Source: UBA6772 sp965183875
Lineage (GTDB): Bacteria; Bacteroidota; Bacteroidia; Flavobacteriales; UBA7430
Length of the DNA: 64,000 bases
NCBI GenBank assembly: GCA_965183875.1
Contig: CBCYMK010000028.1
Location: 169,735-233,734, forward strand
Reading direction: 5' to 3'
Shown: piece by piece, positions 34,970 to 43,030 of the stretch
Layout of the letters: each line of letters opens with the position of its first letter
Position numbering within the stretch: position 1 is the stretch's first letter
Position numbers and translations under genes: made by a program
The notes under the pieces: generated by a model
Seen by the model: the letters and a program-made list of their open reading frames with translations, nothing else
Database searches by the model: none
What the model was told of the DNA's origin: nothing

Positions 34970-35731
34970 CTATTTTTGTTCTTCAATAGAAAGTTTAACG
35001 AATGTGTCGTCATCATTTTCTACAAAAGTTATAGTCTTCTGGGAATATTTTAACGATAAAAAACTTTTGATTTTTGAATGAAGTGGGTTGATTATCCACT
35101 CTAGTTCTGCTGGTCCCTTCTTTATTTGTTTATGTATATCTTTTTGATATTCATTTTTGATATCAGTGCAGTAATCATTTAAATCATCTGACTTTCGCCA
35201 GAAGTTCTTGCCAATTAGTGGCTTCTTAAATTCAAGTACTTCTGATATTTTCCATGAATATTCAAGATCACTAAATGAAATTAAATGAGGTTTAGTATTT
35301 GAAATAAATATTTCATTTTGGGTTTCCTTTATTTTTACTTTAGTTAAGTCTAACCCGTATTTTGCAATTAAATTTACATCGAGTGCACCAATGAAATTAA
35401 GAGTTTTATTTTCTTTTTCCATTTTTTCATTCCAGACTCGTGTTAGTTTTGTGTTTATTTCAAGTAAACCTATTTCAAGAATCTCTTTAATTCCTAAAAC
35501 ATTTATCTTACTAGATTTAATGTTGTTGAGCTCTTCATTCAATTGAAAAACAGTATCCTCAGCTTTATTAAGCTTTGTTATGAACTTAGATATTATGCTC
35601 TTGAAAATGTAATTTATGAGGCAAGTTATTGCAATGGCAATTATTGCGTAAACTATTAATTTGTTTAGTAACAACACAATTGTGATTAAGATACCTAGAA
35701 TTAAAAAGAGGTGTGACTTTAATTTTTTCAT
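34970..35731 (-). CDS. Membrane-anchored coiled-coil protein, unknown
   Basis: A 253-residue protein with two adjacent N-terminal transmembrane helices (HLFLILGILITIVLLLNKLI, VYAIIAIAITCLINYIFKSI), a short coiled coil (KLNKAEDTVFQLNEELNNIKS) and a cytoplasmic domain rich in Lys/Glu. No enzymatic motif. It is 4 bp downstream of the YaaW-like gene, so the two are coupled, and may form a membrane complex together with the HEPN/zinc-ribbon protein upstream. Confidence 0.5.
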   Translation of the reverse strand: MKKLKSHLFLILGILITIVLLLNKLIVYAIIAIAITCLINYIFKSIISKFITKLNKAEDTVFQLNEELNNIKSSKINVLGIKEILEIGLLEINTKLTRVWNEKMEKENKTLNFIGALDVNLIAKYGLDLTKVKIKETQNEIFISNTKPHLISFSDLEYSWKISEVLEFKKPLIGKNFWRKSDDLNDYCTDIKNEYQKDIHKQIKKGPAELEWIINPLHSKIKSFLSLKYSQKTITFVENDDDTFVKLSIEEQK

Positions 35732-35735
35732 ATTA

Positions 35736-36752
35736 CTACTTAATATTATTCTTCTCTCTTAACCAATGGATGTAAATTATTGCAGGAATAATTCTTTTGT
35801 AATTAACATCAGTTAATTTGTATATAGCGTATAGTCCACCAGCTGTCCAACCTAAAGGCCCAATTGCTAATGAAATAATAGAACTTAATCCAGTATATGC
35901 AGCAAATGGTAGTGTGACGCCTATAAGTCCAGTTATGGTGCTCAAAGTAGTGGTTGCTAAAAGGTATACACCAAATCCGGAAAGATTAGCGGCTGTTAAG
36001 GTCGCAATAACAGAACCAGCTTTTATCGCAGAATTACCGGACTCTTTTGCTAGTTTTACTACTTGTTGATTAAATTCTTTTTTTTGTTCCTTACTTAATT
36101 TGTCGTAGGTTTCTTTAAAAACACGTAATGTTATTTTATGTTCTAGAACTTTGTTTGTGTATTCGGAATAAGTAATTTTTTTATTTGAGTTGTACCTATG
36201 ATAGATGTCTATTGAGTTGGATAATAGACCAAAAGCAAAGATCGAATTAAGGCCGGTCGAATTAGTCTCCTTAGTTCGGTAGTCAATTTTAAGCTCGTGA
36301 GCTACTTTAACTAGAATATCTCTGTAGGAGTATTTTTGATAATCAATGTAAGTATCTACAAGATTTCTACTTTTATTATATATAGTTTTAATTACATCAT
36401 CACTAGTATGATAATCGCTGTCTATAATTTCAGACATTATTTTTAAGTCAGAAGTTGGACTAGATTTCAGTATATTATTTAATTCACCCCATGAGTTTTG
36501 TGCATTTATGTGTTTTTTCCAAATTTCTTGATGTTGATTTATCGGCGGTTTGTCAGATAAATTTGTTTTTGTGAAATATATTTGATCAGCTGTGATAGGT
36601 GTTATAGTTCCATCATGCAGTGCTTTATACCAAAAACCATGTTTTTCTAATAGTTTCAATTCAGTCTCTTCAAAAAGGAATTTTAAATCAACTTTAAAGT
36701 TGTTTTTAGCATTATACTTTTTATGATTTAAAATGTTTGTACCATCATTCAT
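35736..36752 (-). CDS. YaaW/UPF0174-like membrane protein
   Basis: A 338-residue protein. The first about 240 residues are soluble (FLFEETELKLLEKHGFW, YRDILVKVAHELKIDYRT). The C-terminal part has a hydrophobic, Gly/Ala-rich region (TLTAANLSGFGVYLLATTTL, GVTLPFAAYTGLSSIISLAI, GPLGWTAGGLYAIY) like the C-terminal domain of YaaW (DUF3944/UPF0174) proteins. That domain is thought to insert in membranes. Middle gene of a three-gene operon behind the HEPN/zinc-ribbon/TerB-like protein. Function unknown; membrane-damaging effector is an inference from the arrangement. Confidence 0.55.
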   Translation of the reverse strand: MNDGTNILNHKKYNAKNNFKVDLKFLFEETELKLLEKHGFWYKALHDGTITPITADQIYFTKTNLSDKPPINQHQEIWKKHINAQNSWGELNNILKSSPTSDLKIMSEIIDSDYHTSDDVIKTIYNKSRNLVDTYIDYQKYSYRDILVKVAHELKIDYRTKETNSTGLNSIFAFGLLSNSIDIYHRYNSNKKITYSEYTNKVLEHKITLRVFKETYDKLSKEQKKEFNQQVVKLAKESGNSAIKAGSVIATLTAANLSGFGVYLLATTTLSTITGLIGVTLPFAAYTGLSSIISLAIGPLGWTAGGLYAIYKLTDVNYKRIIPAIIYIHWLREKNNIK

Positions 36753-36802
36753 TACAAGTTGTGTTTTAGGAGGAATTATATTAATTTAATAAACGACTAC
36801 TC

Positions 36803-37855
36803 TTAATTCGCCATCTTATCCTTCGTCCAAATTATATCAAGTGGATTGTACTTTGATTTTGAATCAGAATGAAATTCGTCTCGAATATTATTCTCCACCT
36901 CATTTTGTATCCATTTATCAATCCCTAGCTCTTTTGCTTTTATCTTTAGGTAAGCTCTATCATTCTCAGTAATTGAACCATCAGAAGTGATTTCTTCTAC
37001 AGCAGAGATGTATTCTAAGGTTTCTTTTTTCGCTACTTTTAATTCAATCTCTAATGCTTCTTGGTAATTCAAACCAAGTTCATGACGTTTGAATTCAAGA
37101 AATTGCCTTTCTCTAATATTAACAACGCCATCGAACCAACAACCCTTACATAAATTCTCATATTCTTCTTCTGCACTAACTGTACTGTCCTTTCTTGAAT
37201 GTTTTGGATTCTTAATTTTTTCATCGCAAAAGGGGCAGATTTTTAAAGAGTGATTTGTAATACATTTTTCGCAATTATGACAACGTAGGTTTTTTAATTC
37301 ACCACATTTTGGACAAAACAACCAGTTAGTTTTTAGTTTTTGATTACAAGGAACACATTCAGTCGAGTCTTCATTGAAGTCGAAAGCTGTTTCATGATTT
37401 ACTAGGATAAGCTCTGTATCAATAAGGAAGTATTTTAACCATGTAATCATTAAGATAGCCTTTTCATACTTGTCTTTTTCTGACTCTGTTTTATGCTTGT
37501 TTACATGCACTTCATTATTTCTCCAATCACAAATTTTCTTCCAGTCAAGTGTCCTAGTCTTTATTAGATTAGATTTTGTGTTTCTAGATAATATATCCCA
37601 GAGTTTACATTTAGAAAACATAATTGAAATGTCACCTAAGGTAAATCGGCTATATGGCTTTTCGTGTATATCTATATACTGCTCAATTCTAATTCTCTCG
37701 GTTTGATTTGAGTATTTTGAGTGAATGAGTTGTTTAAGTTCTTTTAAACTTGATTCGAATAGGCTTGCACTTTCTTTTATACAGATAGAGTAACTATCGG
37801 TTGAAATTAATTTTTTAATTTTTATTAGTTCTTTTTCTATAGGGTTCAATGACAT
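36803..37855 (-). CDS. HEPN-like / zinc-ribbon / TerB-like protein
   Basis: A 350-residue protein with three visible parts. Residues about 1-150 are helical and contain KICDWRNNEVHVN, an R-x4-H motif like the HEPN RNase active site. Residues about 165-235 carry three CxxC-type pairs plus further Cys/His (CVPCNQ, CPKCGELKNLRCHNCEKC, CPFC), a double zinc ribbon. The C-terminal about 110 residues (NIRERQFLEFKRHELGLNYQ; DGSITENDRAYLKIKAKELG) resemble TerB repeats. First gene of an operon with a YaaW-like and another membrane protein. A sensor-effector role in defence is suggested, not shown. Confidence 0.5.
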   Translation of the reverse strand: MSLNPIEKELIKIKKLISTDSYSICIKESASLFESSLKELKQLIHSKYSNQTERIRIEQYIDIHEKPYSRFTLGDISIMFSKCKLWDILSRNTKSNLIKTRTLDWKKICDWRNNEVHVNKHKTESEKDKYEKAILMITWLKYFLIDTELILVNHETAFDFNEDSTECVPCNQKLKTNWLFCPKCGELKNLRCHNCEKCITNHSLKICPFCDEKIKNPKHSRKDSTVSAEEEYENLCKGCWFDGVVNIRERQFLEFKRHELGLNYQEALEIELKVAKKETLEYISAVEEITSDGSITENDRAYLKIKAKELGIDKWIQNEVENNIRDEFHSDSKSKYNPLDIIWTKDKMAN

Positions 37856-37900
37856 AATATTAATGTTTATAAATTCCCTCTAAAATAAGTTTTTTTTTTG

Positions 37901-37916
37901 ATATAGAATTCTATAT
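37901..37916. promoter_or_regulatory. 16-bp perfect palindrome, candidate operator
   Basis: ATATAGAATTCTATAT is its own reverse complement. It lies about 45 bp upstream of the HEPN/zinc-ribbon gene start, where a repressor site could be. AT-richness makes chance occurrence possible. Confidence 0.35.
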
Positions 37917-37978
37917 AATAAAGCGTTACGTCATTGATTTATTATCTTCGATAAGTCTAATTATTTTAAACATTAATA

Positions 37979-38983
37979 AAGTTAATTCTGCTAGTCCGCT
38001 TCCGTACCTAAAGACATGAATTGTCACAGTCAAGATTTATCTTTCAGCAAACTAGAAAGCTATGAATTTACTGCAATTTATTAAAAAGTTCCCAAATGAA
38101 CAGAGTTGTAAAGCTCATTTTATTGAGAGTCGAATACAACAAGGAATAGAGTGTAAAAAATGTTCAAACACTGACCATTATTGGCTAAAATCAAAATATC
38201 AGTTTCAATGTAAACGATGTGATTTTCGCACTACTTTGCTTAGTGGAACATTGCTTCAATCAAGTAAGCTCCCCTATAAATATTGGTATATAACTGCTCA
38301 TTTAATGAGTTCAACTAAAAAAGGGTTTTCAGCTCACGAAGTACAGCGTCAATTAGGTCATAACAGGTATGAGCCAATTTGGTTGATGATGCAAAAAGTA
38401 AGGGCTGCTATGGGAAAGGCAGAACGAAGTAGTGTATTGAAAGGGATGGTGGAAATGGATGAAGCCTATATATCTACTCACACACCAAAGAAACAAAAAG
38501 AGCGTTTGAAGCGAGGAAAAGGAAGTCAGAAAAAACAGAAAATCATGGTGATGGCTGAGTCATTTCCTCTCGAAAATAATCAAGGGTTTACAAGTAAATT
38601 CTGTGGTAAGTTTTCAATGCAAGTAAATAAAAGTGAATTAAAAGATGCTGTGAATGAAATGGTTGCTAAAACCATCAATTCTAAGACTATATTATTTACA
38701 GATATGGCAAAATAGTATCTTGATTTAAACAAAATCGTGGATACTCATATTATGGAAAAATCTTCTGTTAGTTGGGATAGTACTTTACAATGGTCGCATA
38801 TTGCAATAGCTAACCTTAAACGTAACCTTTTGGGTGTTTATCATTTCGTGAAAAACGAGTACCTACAAGGGTATCTGGATGAATTTTGCTACAAACTAAA
38901 CCGAAGAAAACAGAAGGATTTATTCCAGAATCTAATTTTTGATTTAATTTAGTGGTAAACAAGCGGACTAGCAGAAAGTTAAT
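37979..38983 (+). mobile_element. IS1595-family insertion sequence with 8-bp target duplication
   Basis: The element proper is 37987-38975 (989 bp). Ends are 15-bp perfect inverted repeats (TCTGCTAGTCCGCTT at 37987-38001 and its reverse complement at 38961-38975). The 8-bp AAGTTAAT precedes the left end (37979-37986) and follows the right end (38976-38983), a perfect target duplication of the length made by IS1595 elements. The element therefore arrived by transposition and the site has not rearranged since. It inserted just after the stop of the small gene at 38979-39188 without destroying it. Its single gene carries a premature stop. Confidence 0.9.
38062..38952 (+). pseudogene. IS1595-family transposase with an in-frame TAG
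   Basis: Together the frame spans 296 codons: an N-terminal zinc finger (CKKCSNTDHYWLKSKYQFQCKRC), the helical LLSGTLLQSSKLPYKYW, and the DDE core of ISXO2-like transposases (VEMDEAYIST; ILFTDMAK; HTH-like HIAIANLKRNLLGVYHFV; YLDEFCYKLNRR). The TAG at 38713-38715 interrupts it inside the catalytic region, right after DMAK; the downstream half continues in the same frame (YLDLNKIVDTHIMEKSSVS). It is thus a nonsense mutation, not a frameshift, and the copy is likely inactive. Confidence 0.85.
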
Positions 38984-39188
38984 TATCTCTTTTTAATTCA
39001 TAAAACTCTTCAAAAATAAGATTTAACTTATTTTTGAATTTTTCTATATCAAATATAGTTAAACCAATAAAATTTAAATATCTGTTGTGAATTTCTTGAA
39101 GCTCTTCAATATATAAATTCAATTTTGCTAGTTCTTCTGCTTCTTCAATTTTCTTCTGAATAGGTTCAATTTCATTTTCTTTATTCAT
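38979..39188 (-). CDS. Small coiled-coil hypothetical protein
   Basis: A 69-residue, highly charged helical protein (EPIQKKIEEAEELAKLNLY, KFKNKLNLIFEEFYELK). Its stop codon abuts the insertion sequence, which entered immediately behind it. No family recognised. Confidence 0.4.
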   Translation of the reverse strand: MNKENEIEPIQKKIEEAEELAKLNLYIEELQEIHNRYLNFIGLTIFDIEKFKNKLNLIFEEFYELKRDN

Positions 39189-39463
39189 AGTGAGTTTGGT
39201 TTTGTTTTTTTGAGTTCCATTTGATTGTTTTATTGCTTAGTTGATCTCGTTATCAGTTTTCCATATCAATCCCTTTGATTGATATGATTTTATCAGGTAC
39301 ATATTTATGCACATTTCAATGTAAGTTTTGTATTGCTTCATATTGTTTTAATTGATGATTTATATGAAATAGTTTTTACCATTTCATACTGCAATGATAA
39401 TTGCTAGTTTGGAACTTTACACTCTAACCTATCATTCGTATATTGATGCTGTAAATAATTATT

Positions 39464-40567
39464 ATGAGAGCAGACGGAAAAGAAACATTACGGAAAATAG
39501 ATTCTTGTTTTCAGGTAAGCGAGAAATTACTCGGAAAGATTAGAATGAAAGAATATACCATTAAAGAATTAGTTGTTGAGACTGGGTATTCTGACAAAAC
39601 AGTTCGGAAGTGCGTTGATATAATTCAAAATGGTGGTAAAGATAAATTTGGAAACGAATACTGGCCTGCTGATATAAGAGAGAATTATGACGAAATTATA
39701 AACGTCTCAATTGGTAGAAGTAATGTTCATAGCTTTTCATATGTAGATTCTCGAATTACTTTGTTTCCAGATACTATTACAAAATCTATTGTAAAAGATT
39801 TGATACCATTTGTCGATTATATTAATTCTGTCGAAGGTTTAGATAATTTCTCTAATGTGGCCGAGGTGATATCAGAGATGATAGATGAGCAGGGGTTTGG
39901 ACATTTGTTAAATAAAGACAATAGAAAGATCGTCCGCCTCGATAGTAAGTCTATTTTTAATATTGAGAATAACGAACCTGTAAGAGATTTCCTACCTATT
40001 TGTAGAAATGCGATTTTAAACAATGTTTGTCTCTCTATCGTGTATAAACCATTTGGTGTTGAGTCATTCGTAAATTATATAAGTCCTTTAAAGATTATCG
40101 AGTACAATAATCGATGGACACTTATAGCTATTCTTAATATGTCTGAAAGTGATTTGCATTCTGAAAGAAATGGATTGGTGAATAATTATCCGCTTGATCG
40201 TATTTTAGATGTAGCACTTTGTACTGATGTACCTATTATAAAGTTTAATGTAGATATAGATAAGGTTCTGGACTTATCTTATGGCCCCTCCATTGGAGAC
40301 TGGAATAACATTCCGTATATAAAGTTAGTGTTAAAGGTTAGTAATCGTTTTATAAACTTTATTAAAACTAAACCCATTATTGCTAAAGCTCCAATTGAAG
40401 AAATCAAAGAGGATGTTACAATACTTACGTATAAAAAAATAGTAAATACTATTGAGCTTAAACAATTCATACGTTCTTATGCTGATCAAATTGAAGTTTT
40501 AGAACCCCAAAACTTTAGAGACTCTGTTATTGATGATTTAAAGAAGACTTTAGGTAACTACTCTTAG
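39464..40567 (+). CDS. WYL-domain transcriptional regulator 1
   Basis: A 367-residue cytoplasmic protein with an N-terminal winged helix (MKEYTIKELVVETGYSDKTVRKCV, about 27-50) and a C-terminal WYL domain: residues about 185-260 (NAILNNVCLSIVYKPFGVES, NYISPLKIIEYNNRWTLIAI, NYPLDRILDVAL), followed by the WCX extension ending EVLEPQNFRDSVIDDLKKTL. WYL proteins bind nucleotides or ssDNA and regulate phage-defence loci. It is a plausible regulator of the shared TGC/TTTG promoters to its right. Preceded by a GCAAT GATA ATTGC inverted repeat at about 39394-39407. Confidence 0.75.
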   Translation: MRADGKETLRKIDSCFQVSEKLLGKIRMKEYTIKELVVETGYSDKTVRKCVDIIQNGGKDKFGNEYWPADIRENYDEIINVSIGRSNVHSFSYVDSRITLFPDTITKSIVKDLIPFVDYINSVEGLDNFSNVAEVISEMIDEQGFGHLLNKDNRKIVRLDSKSIFNIENNEPVRDFLPICRNAILNNVCLSIVYKPFGVESFVNYISPLKIIEYNNRWTLIAILNMSESDLHSERNGLVNNYPLDRILDVALCTDVPIIKFNVDIDKVLDLSYGPSIGDWNNIPYIKLVLKVSNRFINFIKTKPIIAKAPIEEIKEDVTILTYKKIVNTIELKQFIRSYADQIEVLEPQNFRDSVIDDLKKTLGNYS

Positions 40568-40639
40568 GTTGGTAGATTGGAATCTAAACTTCTAATCTAG
40601 CTATTATGTTTGCTGTGAACAAAAAAACATATCACAGTT

Positions 40640-41029
40640 ATGAAAACATCAAGACAAGAAGTATTAGAGGTAAAGTACAGTAAAGCATCTGAGTATGAAA
40701 TGAACTATTTAATGAAAACTACACGTGGATACCGTAAGTTATCTTGGGAAATCACAAAACATGCTAGAAAGCGAATCTCGCAGCGTGTAAGAAACTATGA
40801 AGCTGTAATGCTTGTAATGGATTATGGAAAAGTAATTTTCAAACAAGGCTTAACATATTATATAGCTACAAAGAAATGTTTCCCAAAAAATTTCGATAAT
40901 TCATTGTTAGGTGAGCTTAATAATACGGTTGTAGTTGCTTCAGATGATGGTGCAATTATAACTTGCTACAAAAATGCAGGTTCACTTAAACATATTATGA
41001 AAAAGCAATGTCGTTTGGCAGTTGCTTAA
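40640..41029 (+). CDS. DUF4258-like protein
   Basis: The 129-residue protein contains WEITKHARKRISQRVRNYEAV, the His-Ala-x2-Arg-x3-Arg start of DUF4258, then GLTYYIATKKC and a C-terminal VVVASDDGAIITCYKNAGS strand pair typical of that small RelE/BrnT-like fold. Some DUF4258 proteins are toxins. A TATGTTTG -7 element (40605-40612) lies upstream. No antitoxin is evident, but a YwqK/MORN-type protein follows 33 bp downstream. Confidence 0.5.
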   Translation: MKTSRQEVLEVKYSKASEYEMNYLMKTTRGYRKLSWEITKHARKRISQRVRNYEAVMLVMDYGKVIFKQGLTYYIATKKCFPKNFDNSLLGELNNTVVVASDDGAIITCYKNAGSLKHIMKKQCRLAVA

Positions 41030-41061
41030 ATTAACTGGATAATATTTATTTATACGTTAAG

Positions 41062-41601
41062 ATGGAACAAGATGAAAAAATAATTACAAAGGAATACTAT
41101 GATAATGGAAATTTGAAGTTTCTATATCGTGAGCTAATTCCATGTGGCTGGACTGAAATGGAAATATGTGTTGATCACTGGTATGAAGATGGGCAGCCAC
41201 AAAAAAATACGAGTTGGTTTTTTGGTAATCAGGTCGGAAAAGAATGGTATAATAATGGTCAAATTAAAAGAGATTACGAGGATTGGATTGACCCTATTTC
41301 AAATGGGACTTGTAAAGAATGGAGTAAATGTGGTAAATTGATTTTTGAGTCTTCTTACTGTGATAACGATTATGCAAATTGTGTAAAAAGTCATTCGAAA
41401 TCTTGGTATCTTTCTGGTAATATTAAAGAGGAGGAGGATTATTGTCAATCAAGAAAAGTTAGTAGGTGGAGTCCCGATGGTAAAACTAAATCGATTGTAC
41501 AATACAATTCTTGCGGTAAATTAACCTCAAGTAAATATGTAGATGTAAATAGGGTAGAGATCTCAGAGGATGTCTTCGGTAAGAGATTTTTTTTAAGCTA
41601 A
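41062..41601 (+). CDS. MORN-repeat / YwqK-family protein
   Basis: A 179-residue protein built of repeats of the type G-x-x-x-x-WYxxGQxK (KEYYDNGNLKFLY, HWYEDGQPQKNTSW, EWYNNGQIKRDYE, SWYLSGNIKEEED, RWSPDGKTKSI), i.e. the MORN-like pattern of YwqK-family antitoxins. Six Cys are scattered without a CxxC. The adjacent DUF4258 gene on the same strand makes a toxin-antitoxin-like pair possible. Confidence 0.55.
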   Translation: MEQDEKIITKEYYDNGNLKFLYRELIPCGWTEMEICVDHWYEDGQPQKNTSWFFGNQVGKEWYNNGQIKRDYEDWIDPISNGTCKEWSKCGKLIFESSYCDNDYANCVKSHSKSWYLSGNIKEEEDYCQSRKVSRWSPDGKTKSIVQYNSCGKLTSSKYVDVNRVEISEDVFGKRFFLS

Positions 41602-41641
41602 ATTAATAATTGTATTTTCACATCAACTTTTAAATGAAAAT

Positions 41642-42655
41642 ATGGCAACAAATAAACACGCTCAAATAAGATACCTAGCTTTAGATAGATGTTTTTCAAA
41701 CTTCGGAAGGAACTATAATTACGATGACTTAATTGAAGCGTGTAACAAGGCAATTTATGACCATAGCGGCATTCATGAGTCGGTTAAAAAACGCCAAGTT
41801 CAATATGATATTGAATACATGAAGTCAGAGGCTGGTTGGTCTGTAGAAATTGAGACATATAGAATAGAAAGAAAAGCAAATTTTAGATATACGGATAAAA
41901 ATTTCTCTATAAAGAATTCACCCATTAATGAGATGGAAGCGAATCAATTAAAAGAAGCTTTACTTACATTGAATAGAATTAAAGGTTTACCACAATTTGA
42001 GTGGGTAGATGAAATGATGGCCAAGTTAGAATCATCATTTAATGCAACGATGTCTGATAAAAAAGTACTTGGTTTCGATGAGATGCCTTATCTAAAAGGG
42101 ATAGACTTTATTTCTGAGCTCTATCATAAAATTATTCACAAAAGAGTTTTGCAAGTGAAGTATAAGCCCTTTCATGACAATGCAATGACCTTAACCATAC
42201 ATCCCTATTACTTGAAGCAGTATAACAACCGTTGGTTTCTGTTTGGTTTAAGTGAAGTTGATAATTTGATTAAAAACCTGCCATTAGATAGGATACAGTC
42301 TTTTAATGAGGTCGATTTAGATTATATGAATACTGAAATTGACTTTGATGAACATTTCGAGGATGTGATTGGAGTTACCGTTAAAGAAGAAAGTTCAGAA
42401 CTTGTTAAATTGAAAATTGCTTCTTCCTTATGGCCATATATTGAAACAAAACCTTTTCATGGTTCACAAAAGAAAATTGAGAAGACCGAAGACTACACAA
42501 TCATAAGCTTAGATTTAAAAGTGAATTATGAGTTGGAAACCAAACTCCTACAACATGGTGAGAAGGTGCAAGTGATTGAGCCAATAGATCTTAGAGATCA
42601 CCTTATTGACCGAATAGAAAAAATGAAGGATAACTATAATTTATTATGCAAATAG
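41642..42655 (+). CDS. WYL-domain transcriptional regulator 2
   Basis: A 337-residue protein. N-terminal winged-helix-like part (AQIRYLALDRCFSNFGRNYNYDDLIEACNKAIYDHSG) followed by a WYL domain (KIIHKRVLQVKYKPFHDNAM; TIHPYYLKQYNNRWFLFGLS; NLPLDRIQSFNEV) and a C-terminal WCX-like extension (EKVQVIEPIDLRDHLIDRIEKM). Such regulators often precede defence genes. The retron promoter begins 90 bp downstream, and this gene is the nearest candidate regulator. The sequence is not closely alike to the WYL protein at 39464 beyond the domain. Confidence 0.78.
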   Translation: MATNKHAQIRYLALDRCFSNFGRNYNYDDLIEACNKAIYDHSGIHESVKKRQVQYDIEYMKSEAGWSVEIETYRIERKANFRYTDKNFSIKNSPINEMEANQLKEALLTLNRIKGLPQFEWVDEMMAKLESSFNATMSDKKVLGFDEMPYLKGIDFISELYHKIIHKRVLQVKYKPFHDNAMTLTIHPYYLKQYNNRWFLFGLSEVDNLIKNLPLDRIQSFNEVDLDYMNTEIDFDEHFEDVIGVTVKEESSELVKLKIASSLWPYIETKPFHGSQKKIEKTEDYTIISLDLKVNYELETKLLQHGEKVQVIEPIDLRDHLIDRIEKMKDNYNLLCK

Positions 42656-42744
42656 ACTGCATAAAAGATTTATTAATTTGCAACAAAGAGTTGTATTCAT
42701 CTCAAATTGCATCTCAAAATAAATAATAGAACGTAATTTAATGG

Positions 42745-42778
42745 TGCAGTTCTACTGCACTATAGTTTAGTTCTTTTG
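42745..42778 (+). promoter_or_regulatory. Shared TGC/TTTG promoter element, retron copy
   Basis: TGCA at 42745 and TGCAC at 42756 (11 bp apart) and CTTTTG ending at 42778. The first base of the retron RNA arm a1 follows 3 bp later. The same layout with identical spacing is seen at 47632, 51449, 52084 and 53087. Confidence 0.65.
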
Positions 42779-42780
42779 CA

Positions 42781-43020
42781 TTAGTTCTTTGAAACACCTG
42801 AACAAATATTGATAAGTGCATACTGGGTTTCTTGTGAAATCAATAATCGGTATGTTTTCTCAGTGTAACTGAGATGAATGTTAGTTCGTGATAGTTGGGA
42901 AGCTATCGCTTATTTCTTTCTATTATTTTTTAATTGGTTTTTTTTTTAAGAAATCAATCTTGTAATGATTTGATCTTTCATTTCATACAAATAGAATATC
43001 TCAGGTGTTTCGAAGACTAA
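42781..43020 (+). ncRNA. Retron msr-msd non-coding RNA
   Basis: The 240-bp non-coding stretch before the reverse transcriptase is bounded by inverted repeats: TTAGTTCTTTGAAACACCTGA (42781-42801, a1) and TCAGGTGTTTCGAAGACTAA (43001-43020, a2), which pair over about 19 positions with an uninterrupted 11-bp core. Inside are small hairpins as expected for msr (CTCAGT GTA ACTGAG at 42859-42873; GATAGT...GCTATC at 42890-42907) and an AT-rich stem region toward the 3' side (msd). The RT start is 11 bp past a2. The branching G and exact msd limits were not assigned. Confidence 0.75.
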
Positions 43021-43030
43021 TATTATAAAC

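Noticed and set aside
38713..38736. Frameshift in the IS transposase
   Set aside because: The second half is in the same phase as the first; the break is a single TAG codon.
39394..39407. GCAAT-GATA-ATTGC as a further copy of the shared island promoter
   Set aside because: Half-site spacing is off by one and no TTTG -7 element lies at the fixed distance; it may still be an unrelated operator for the WYL gene.
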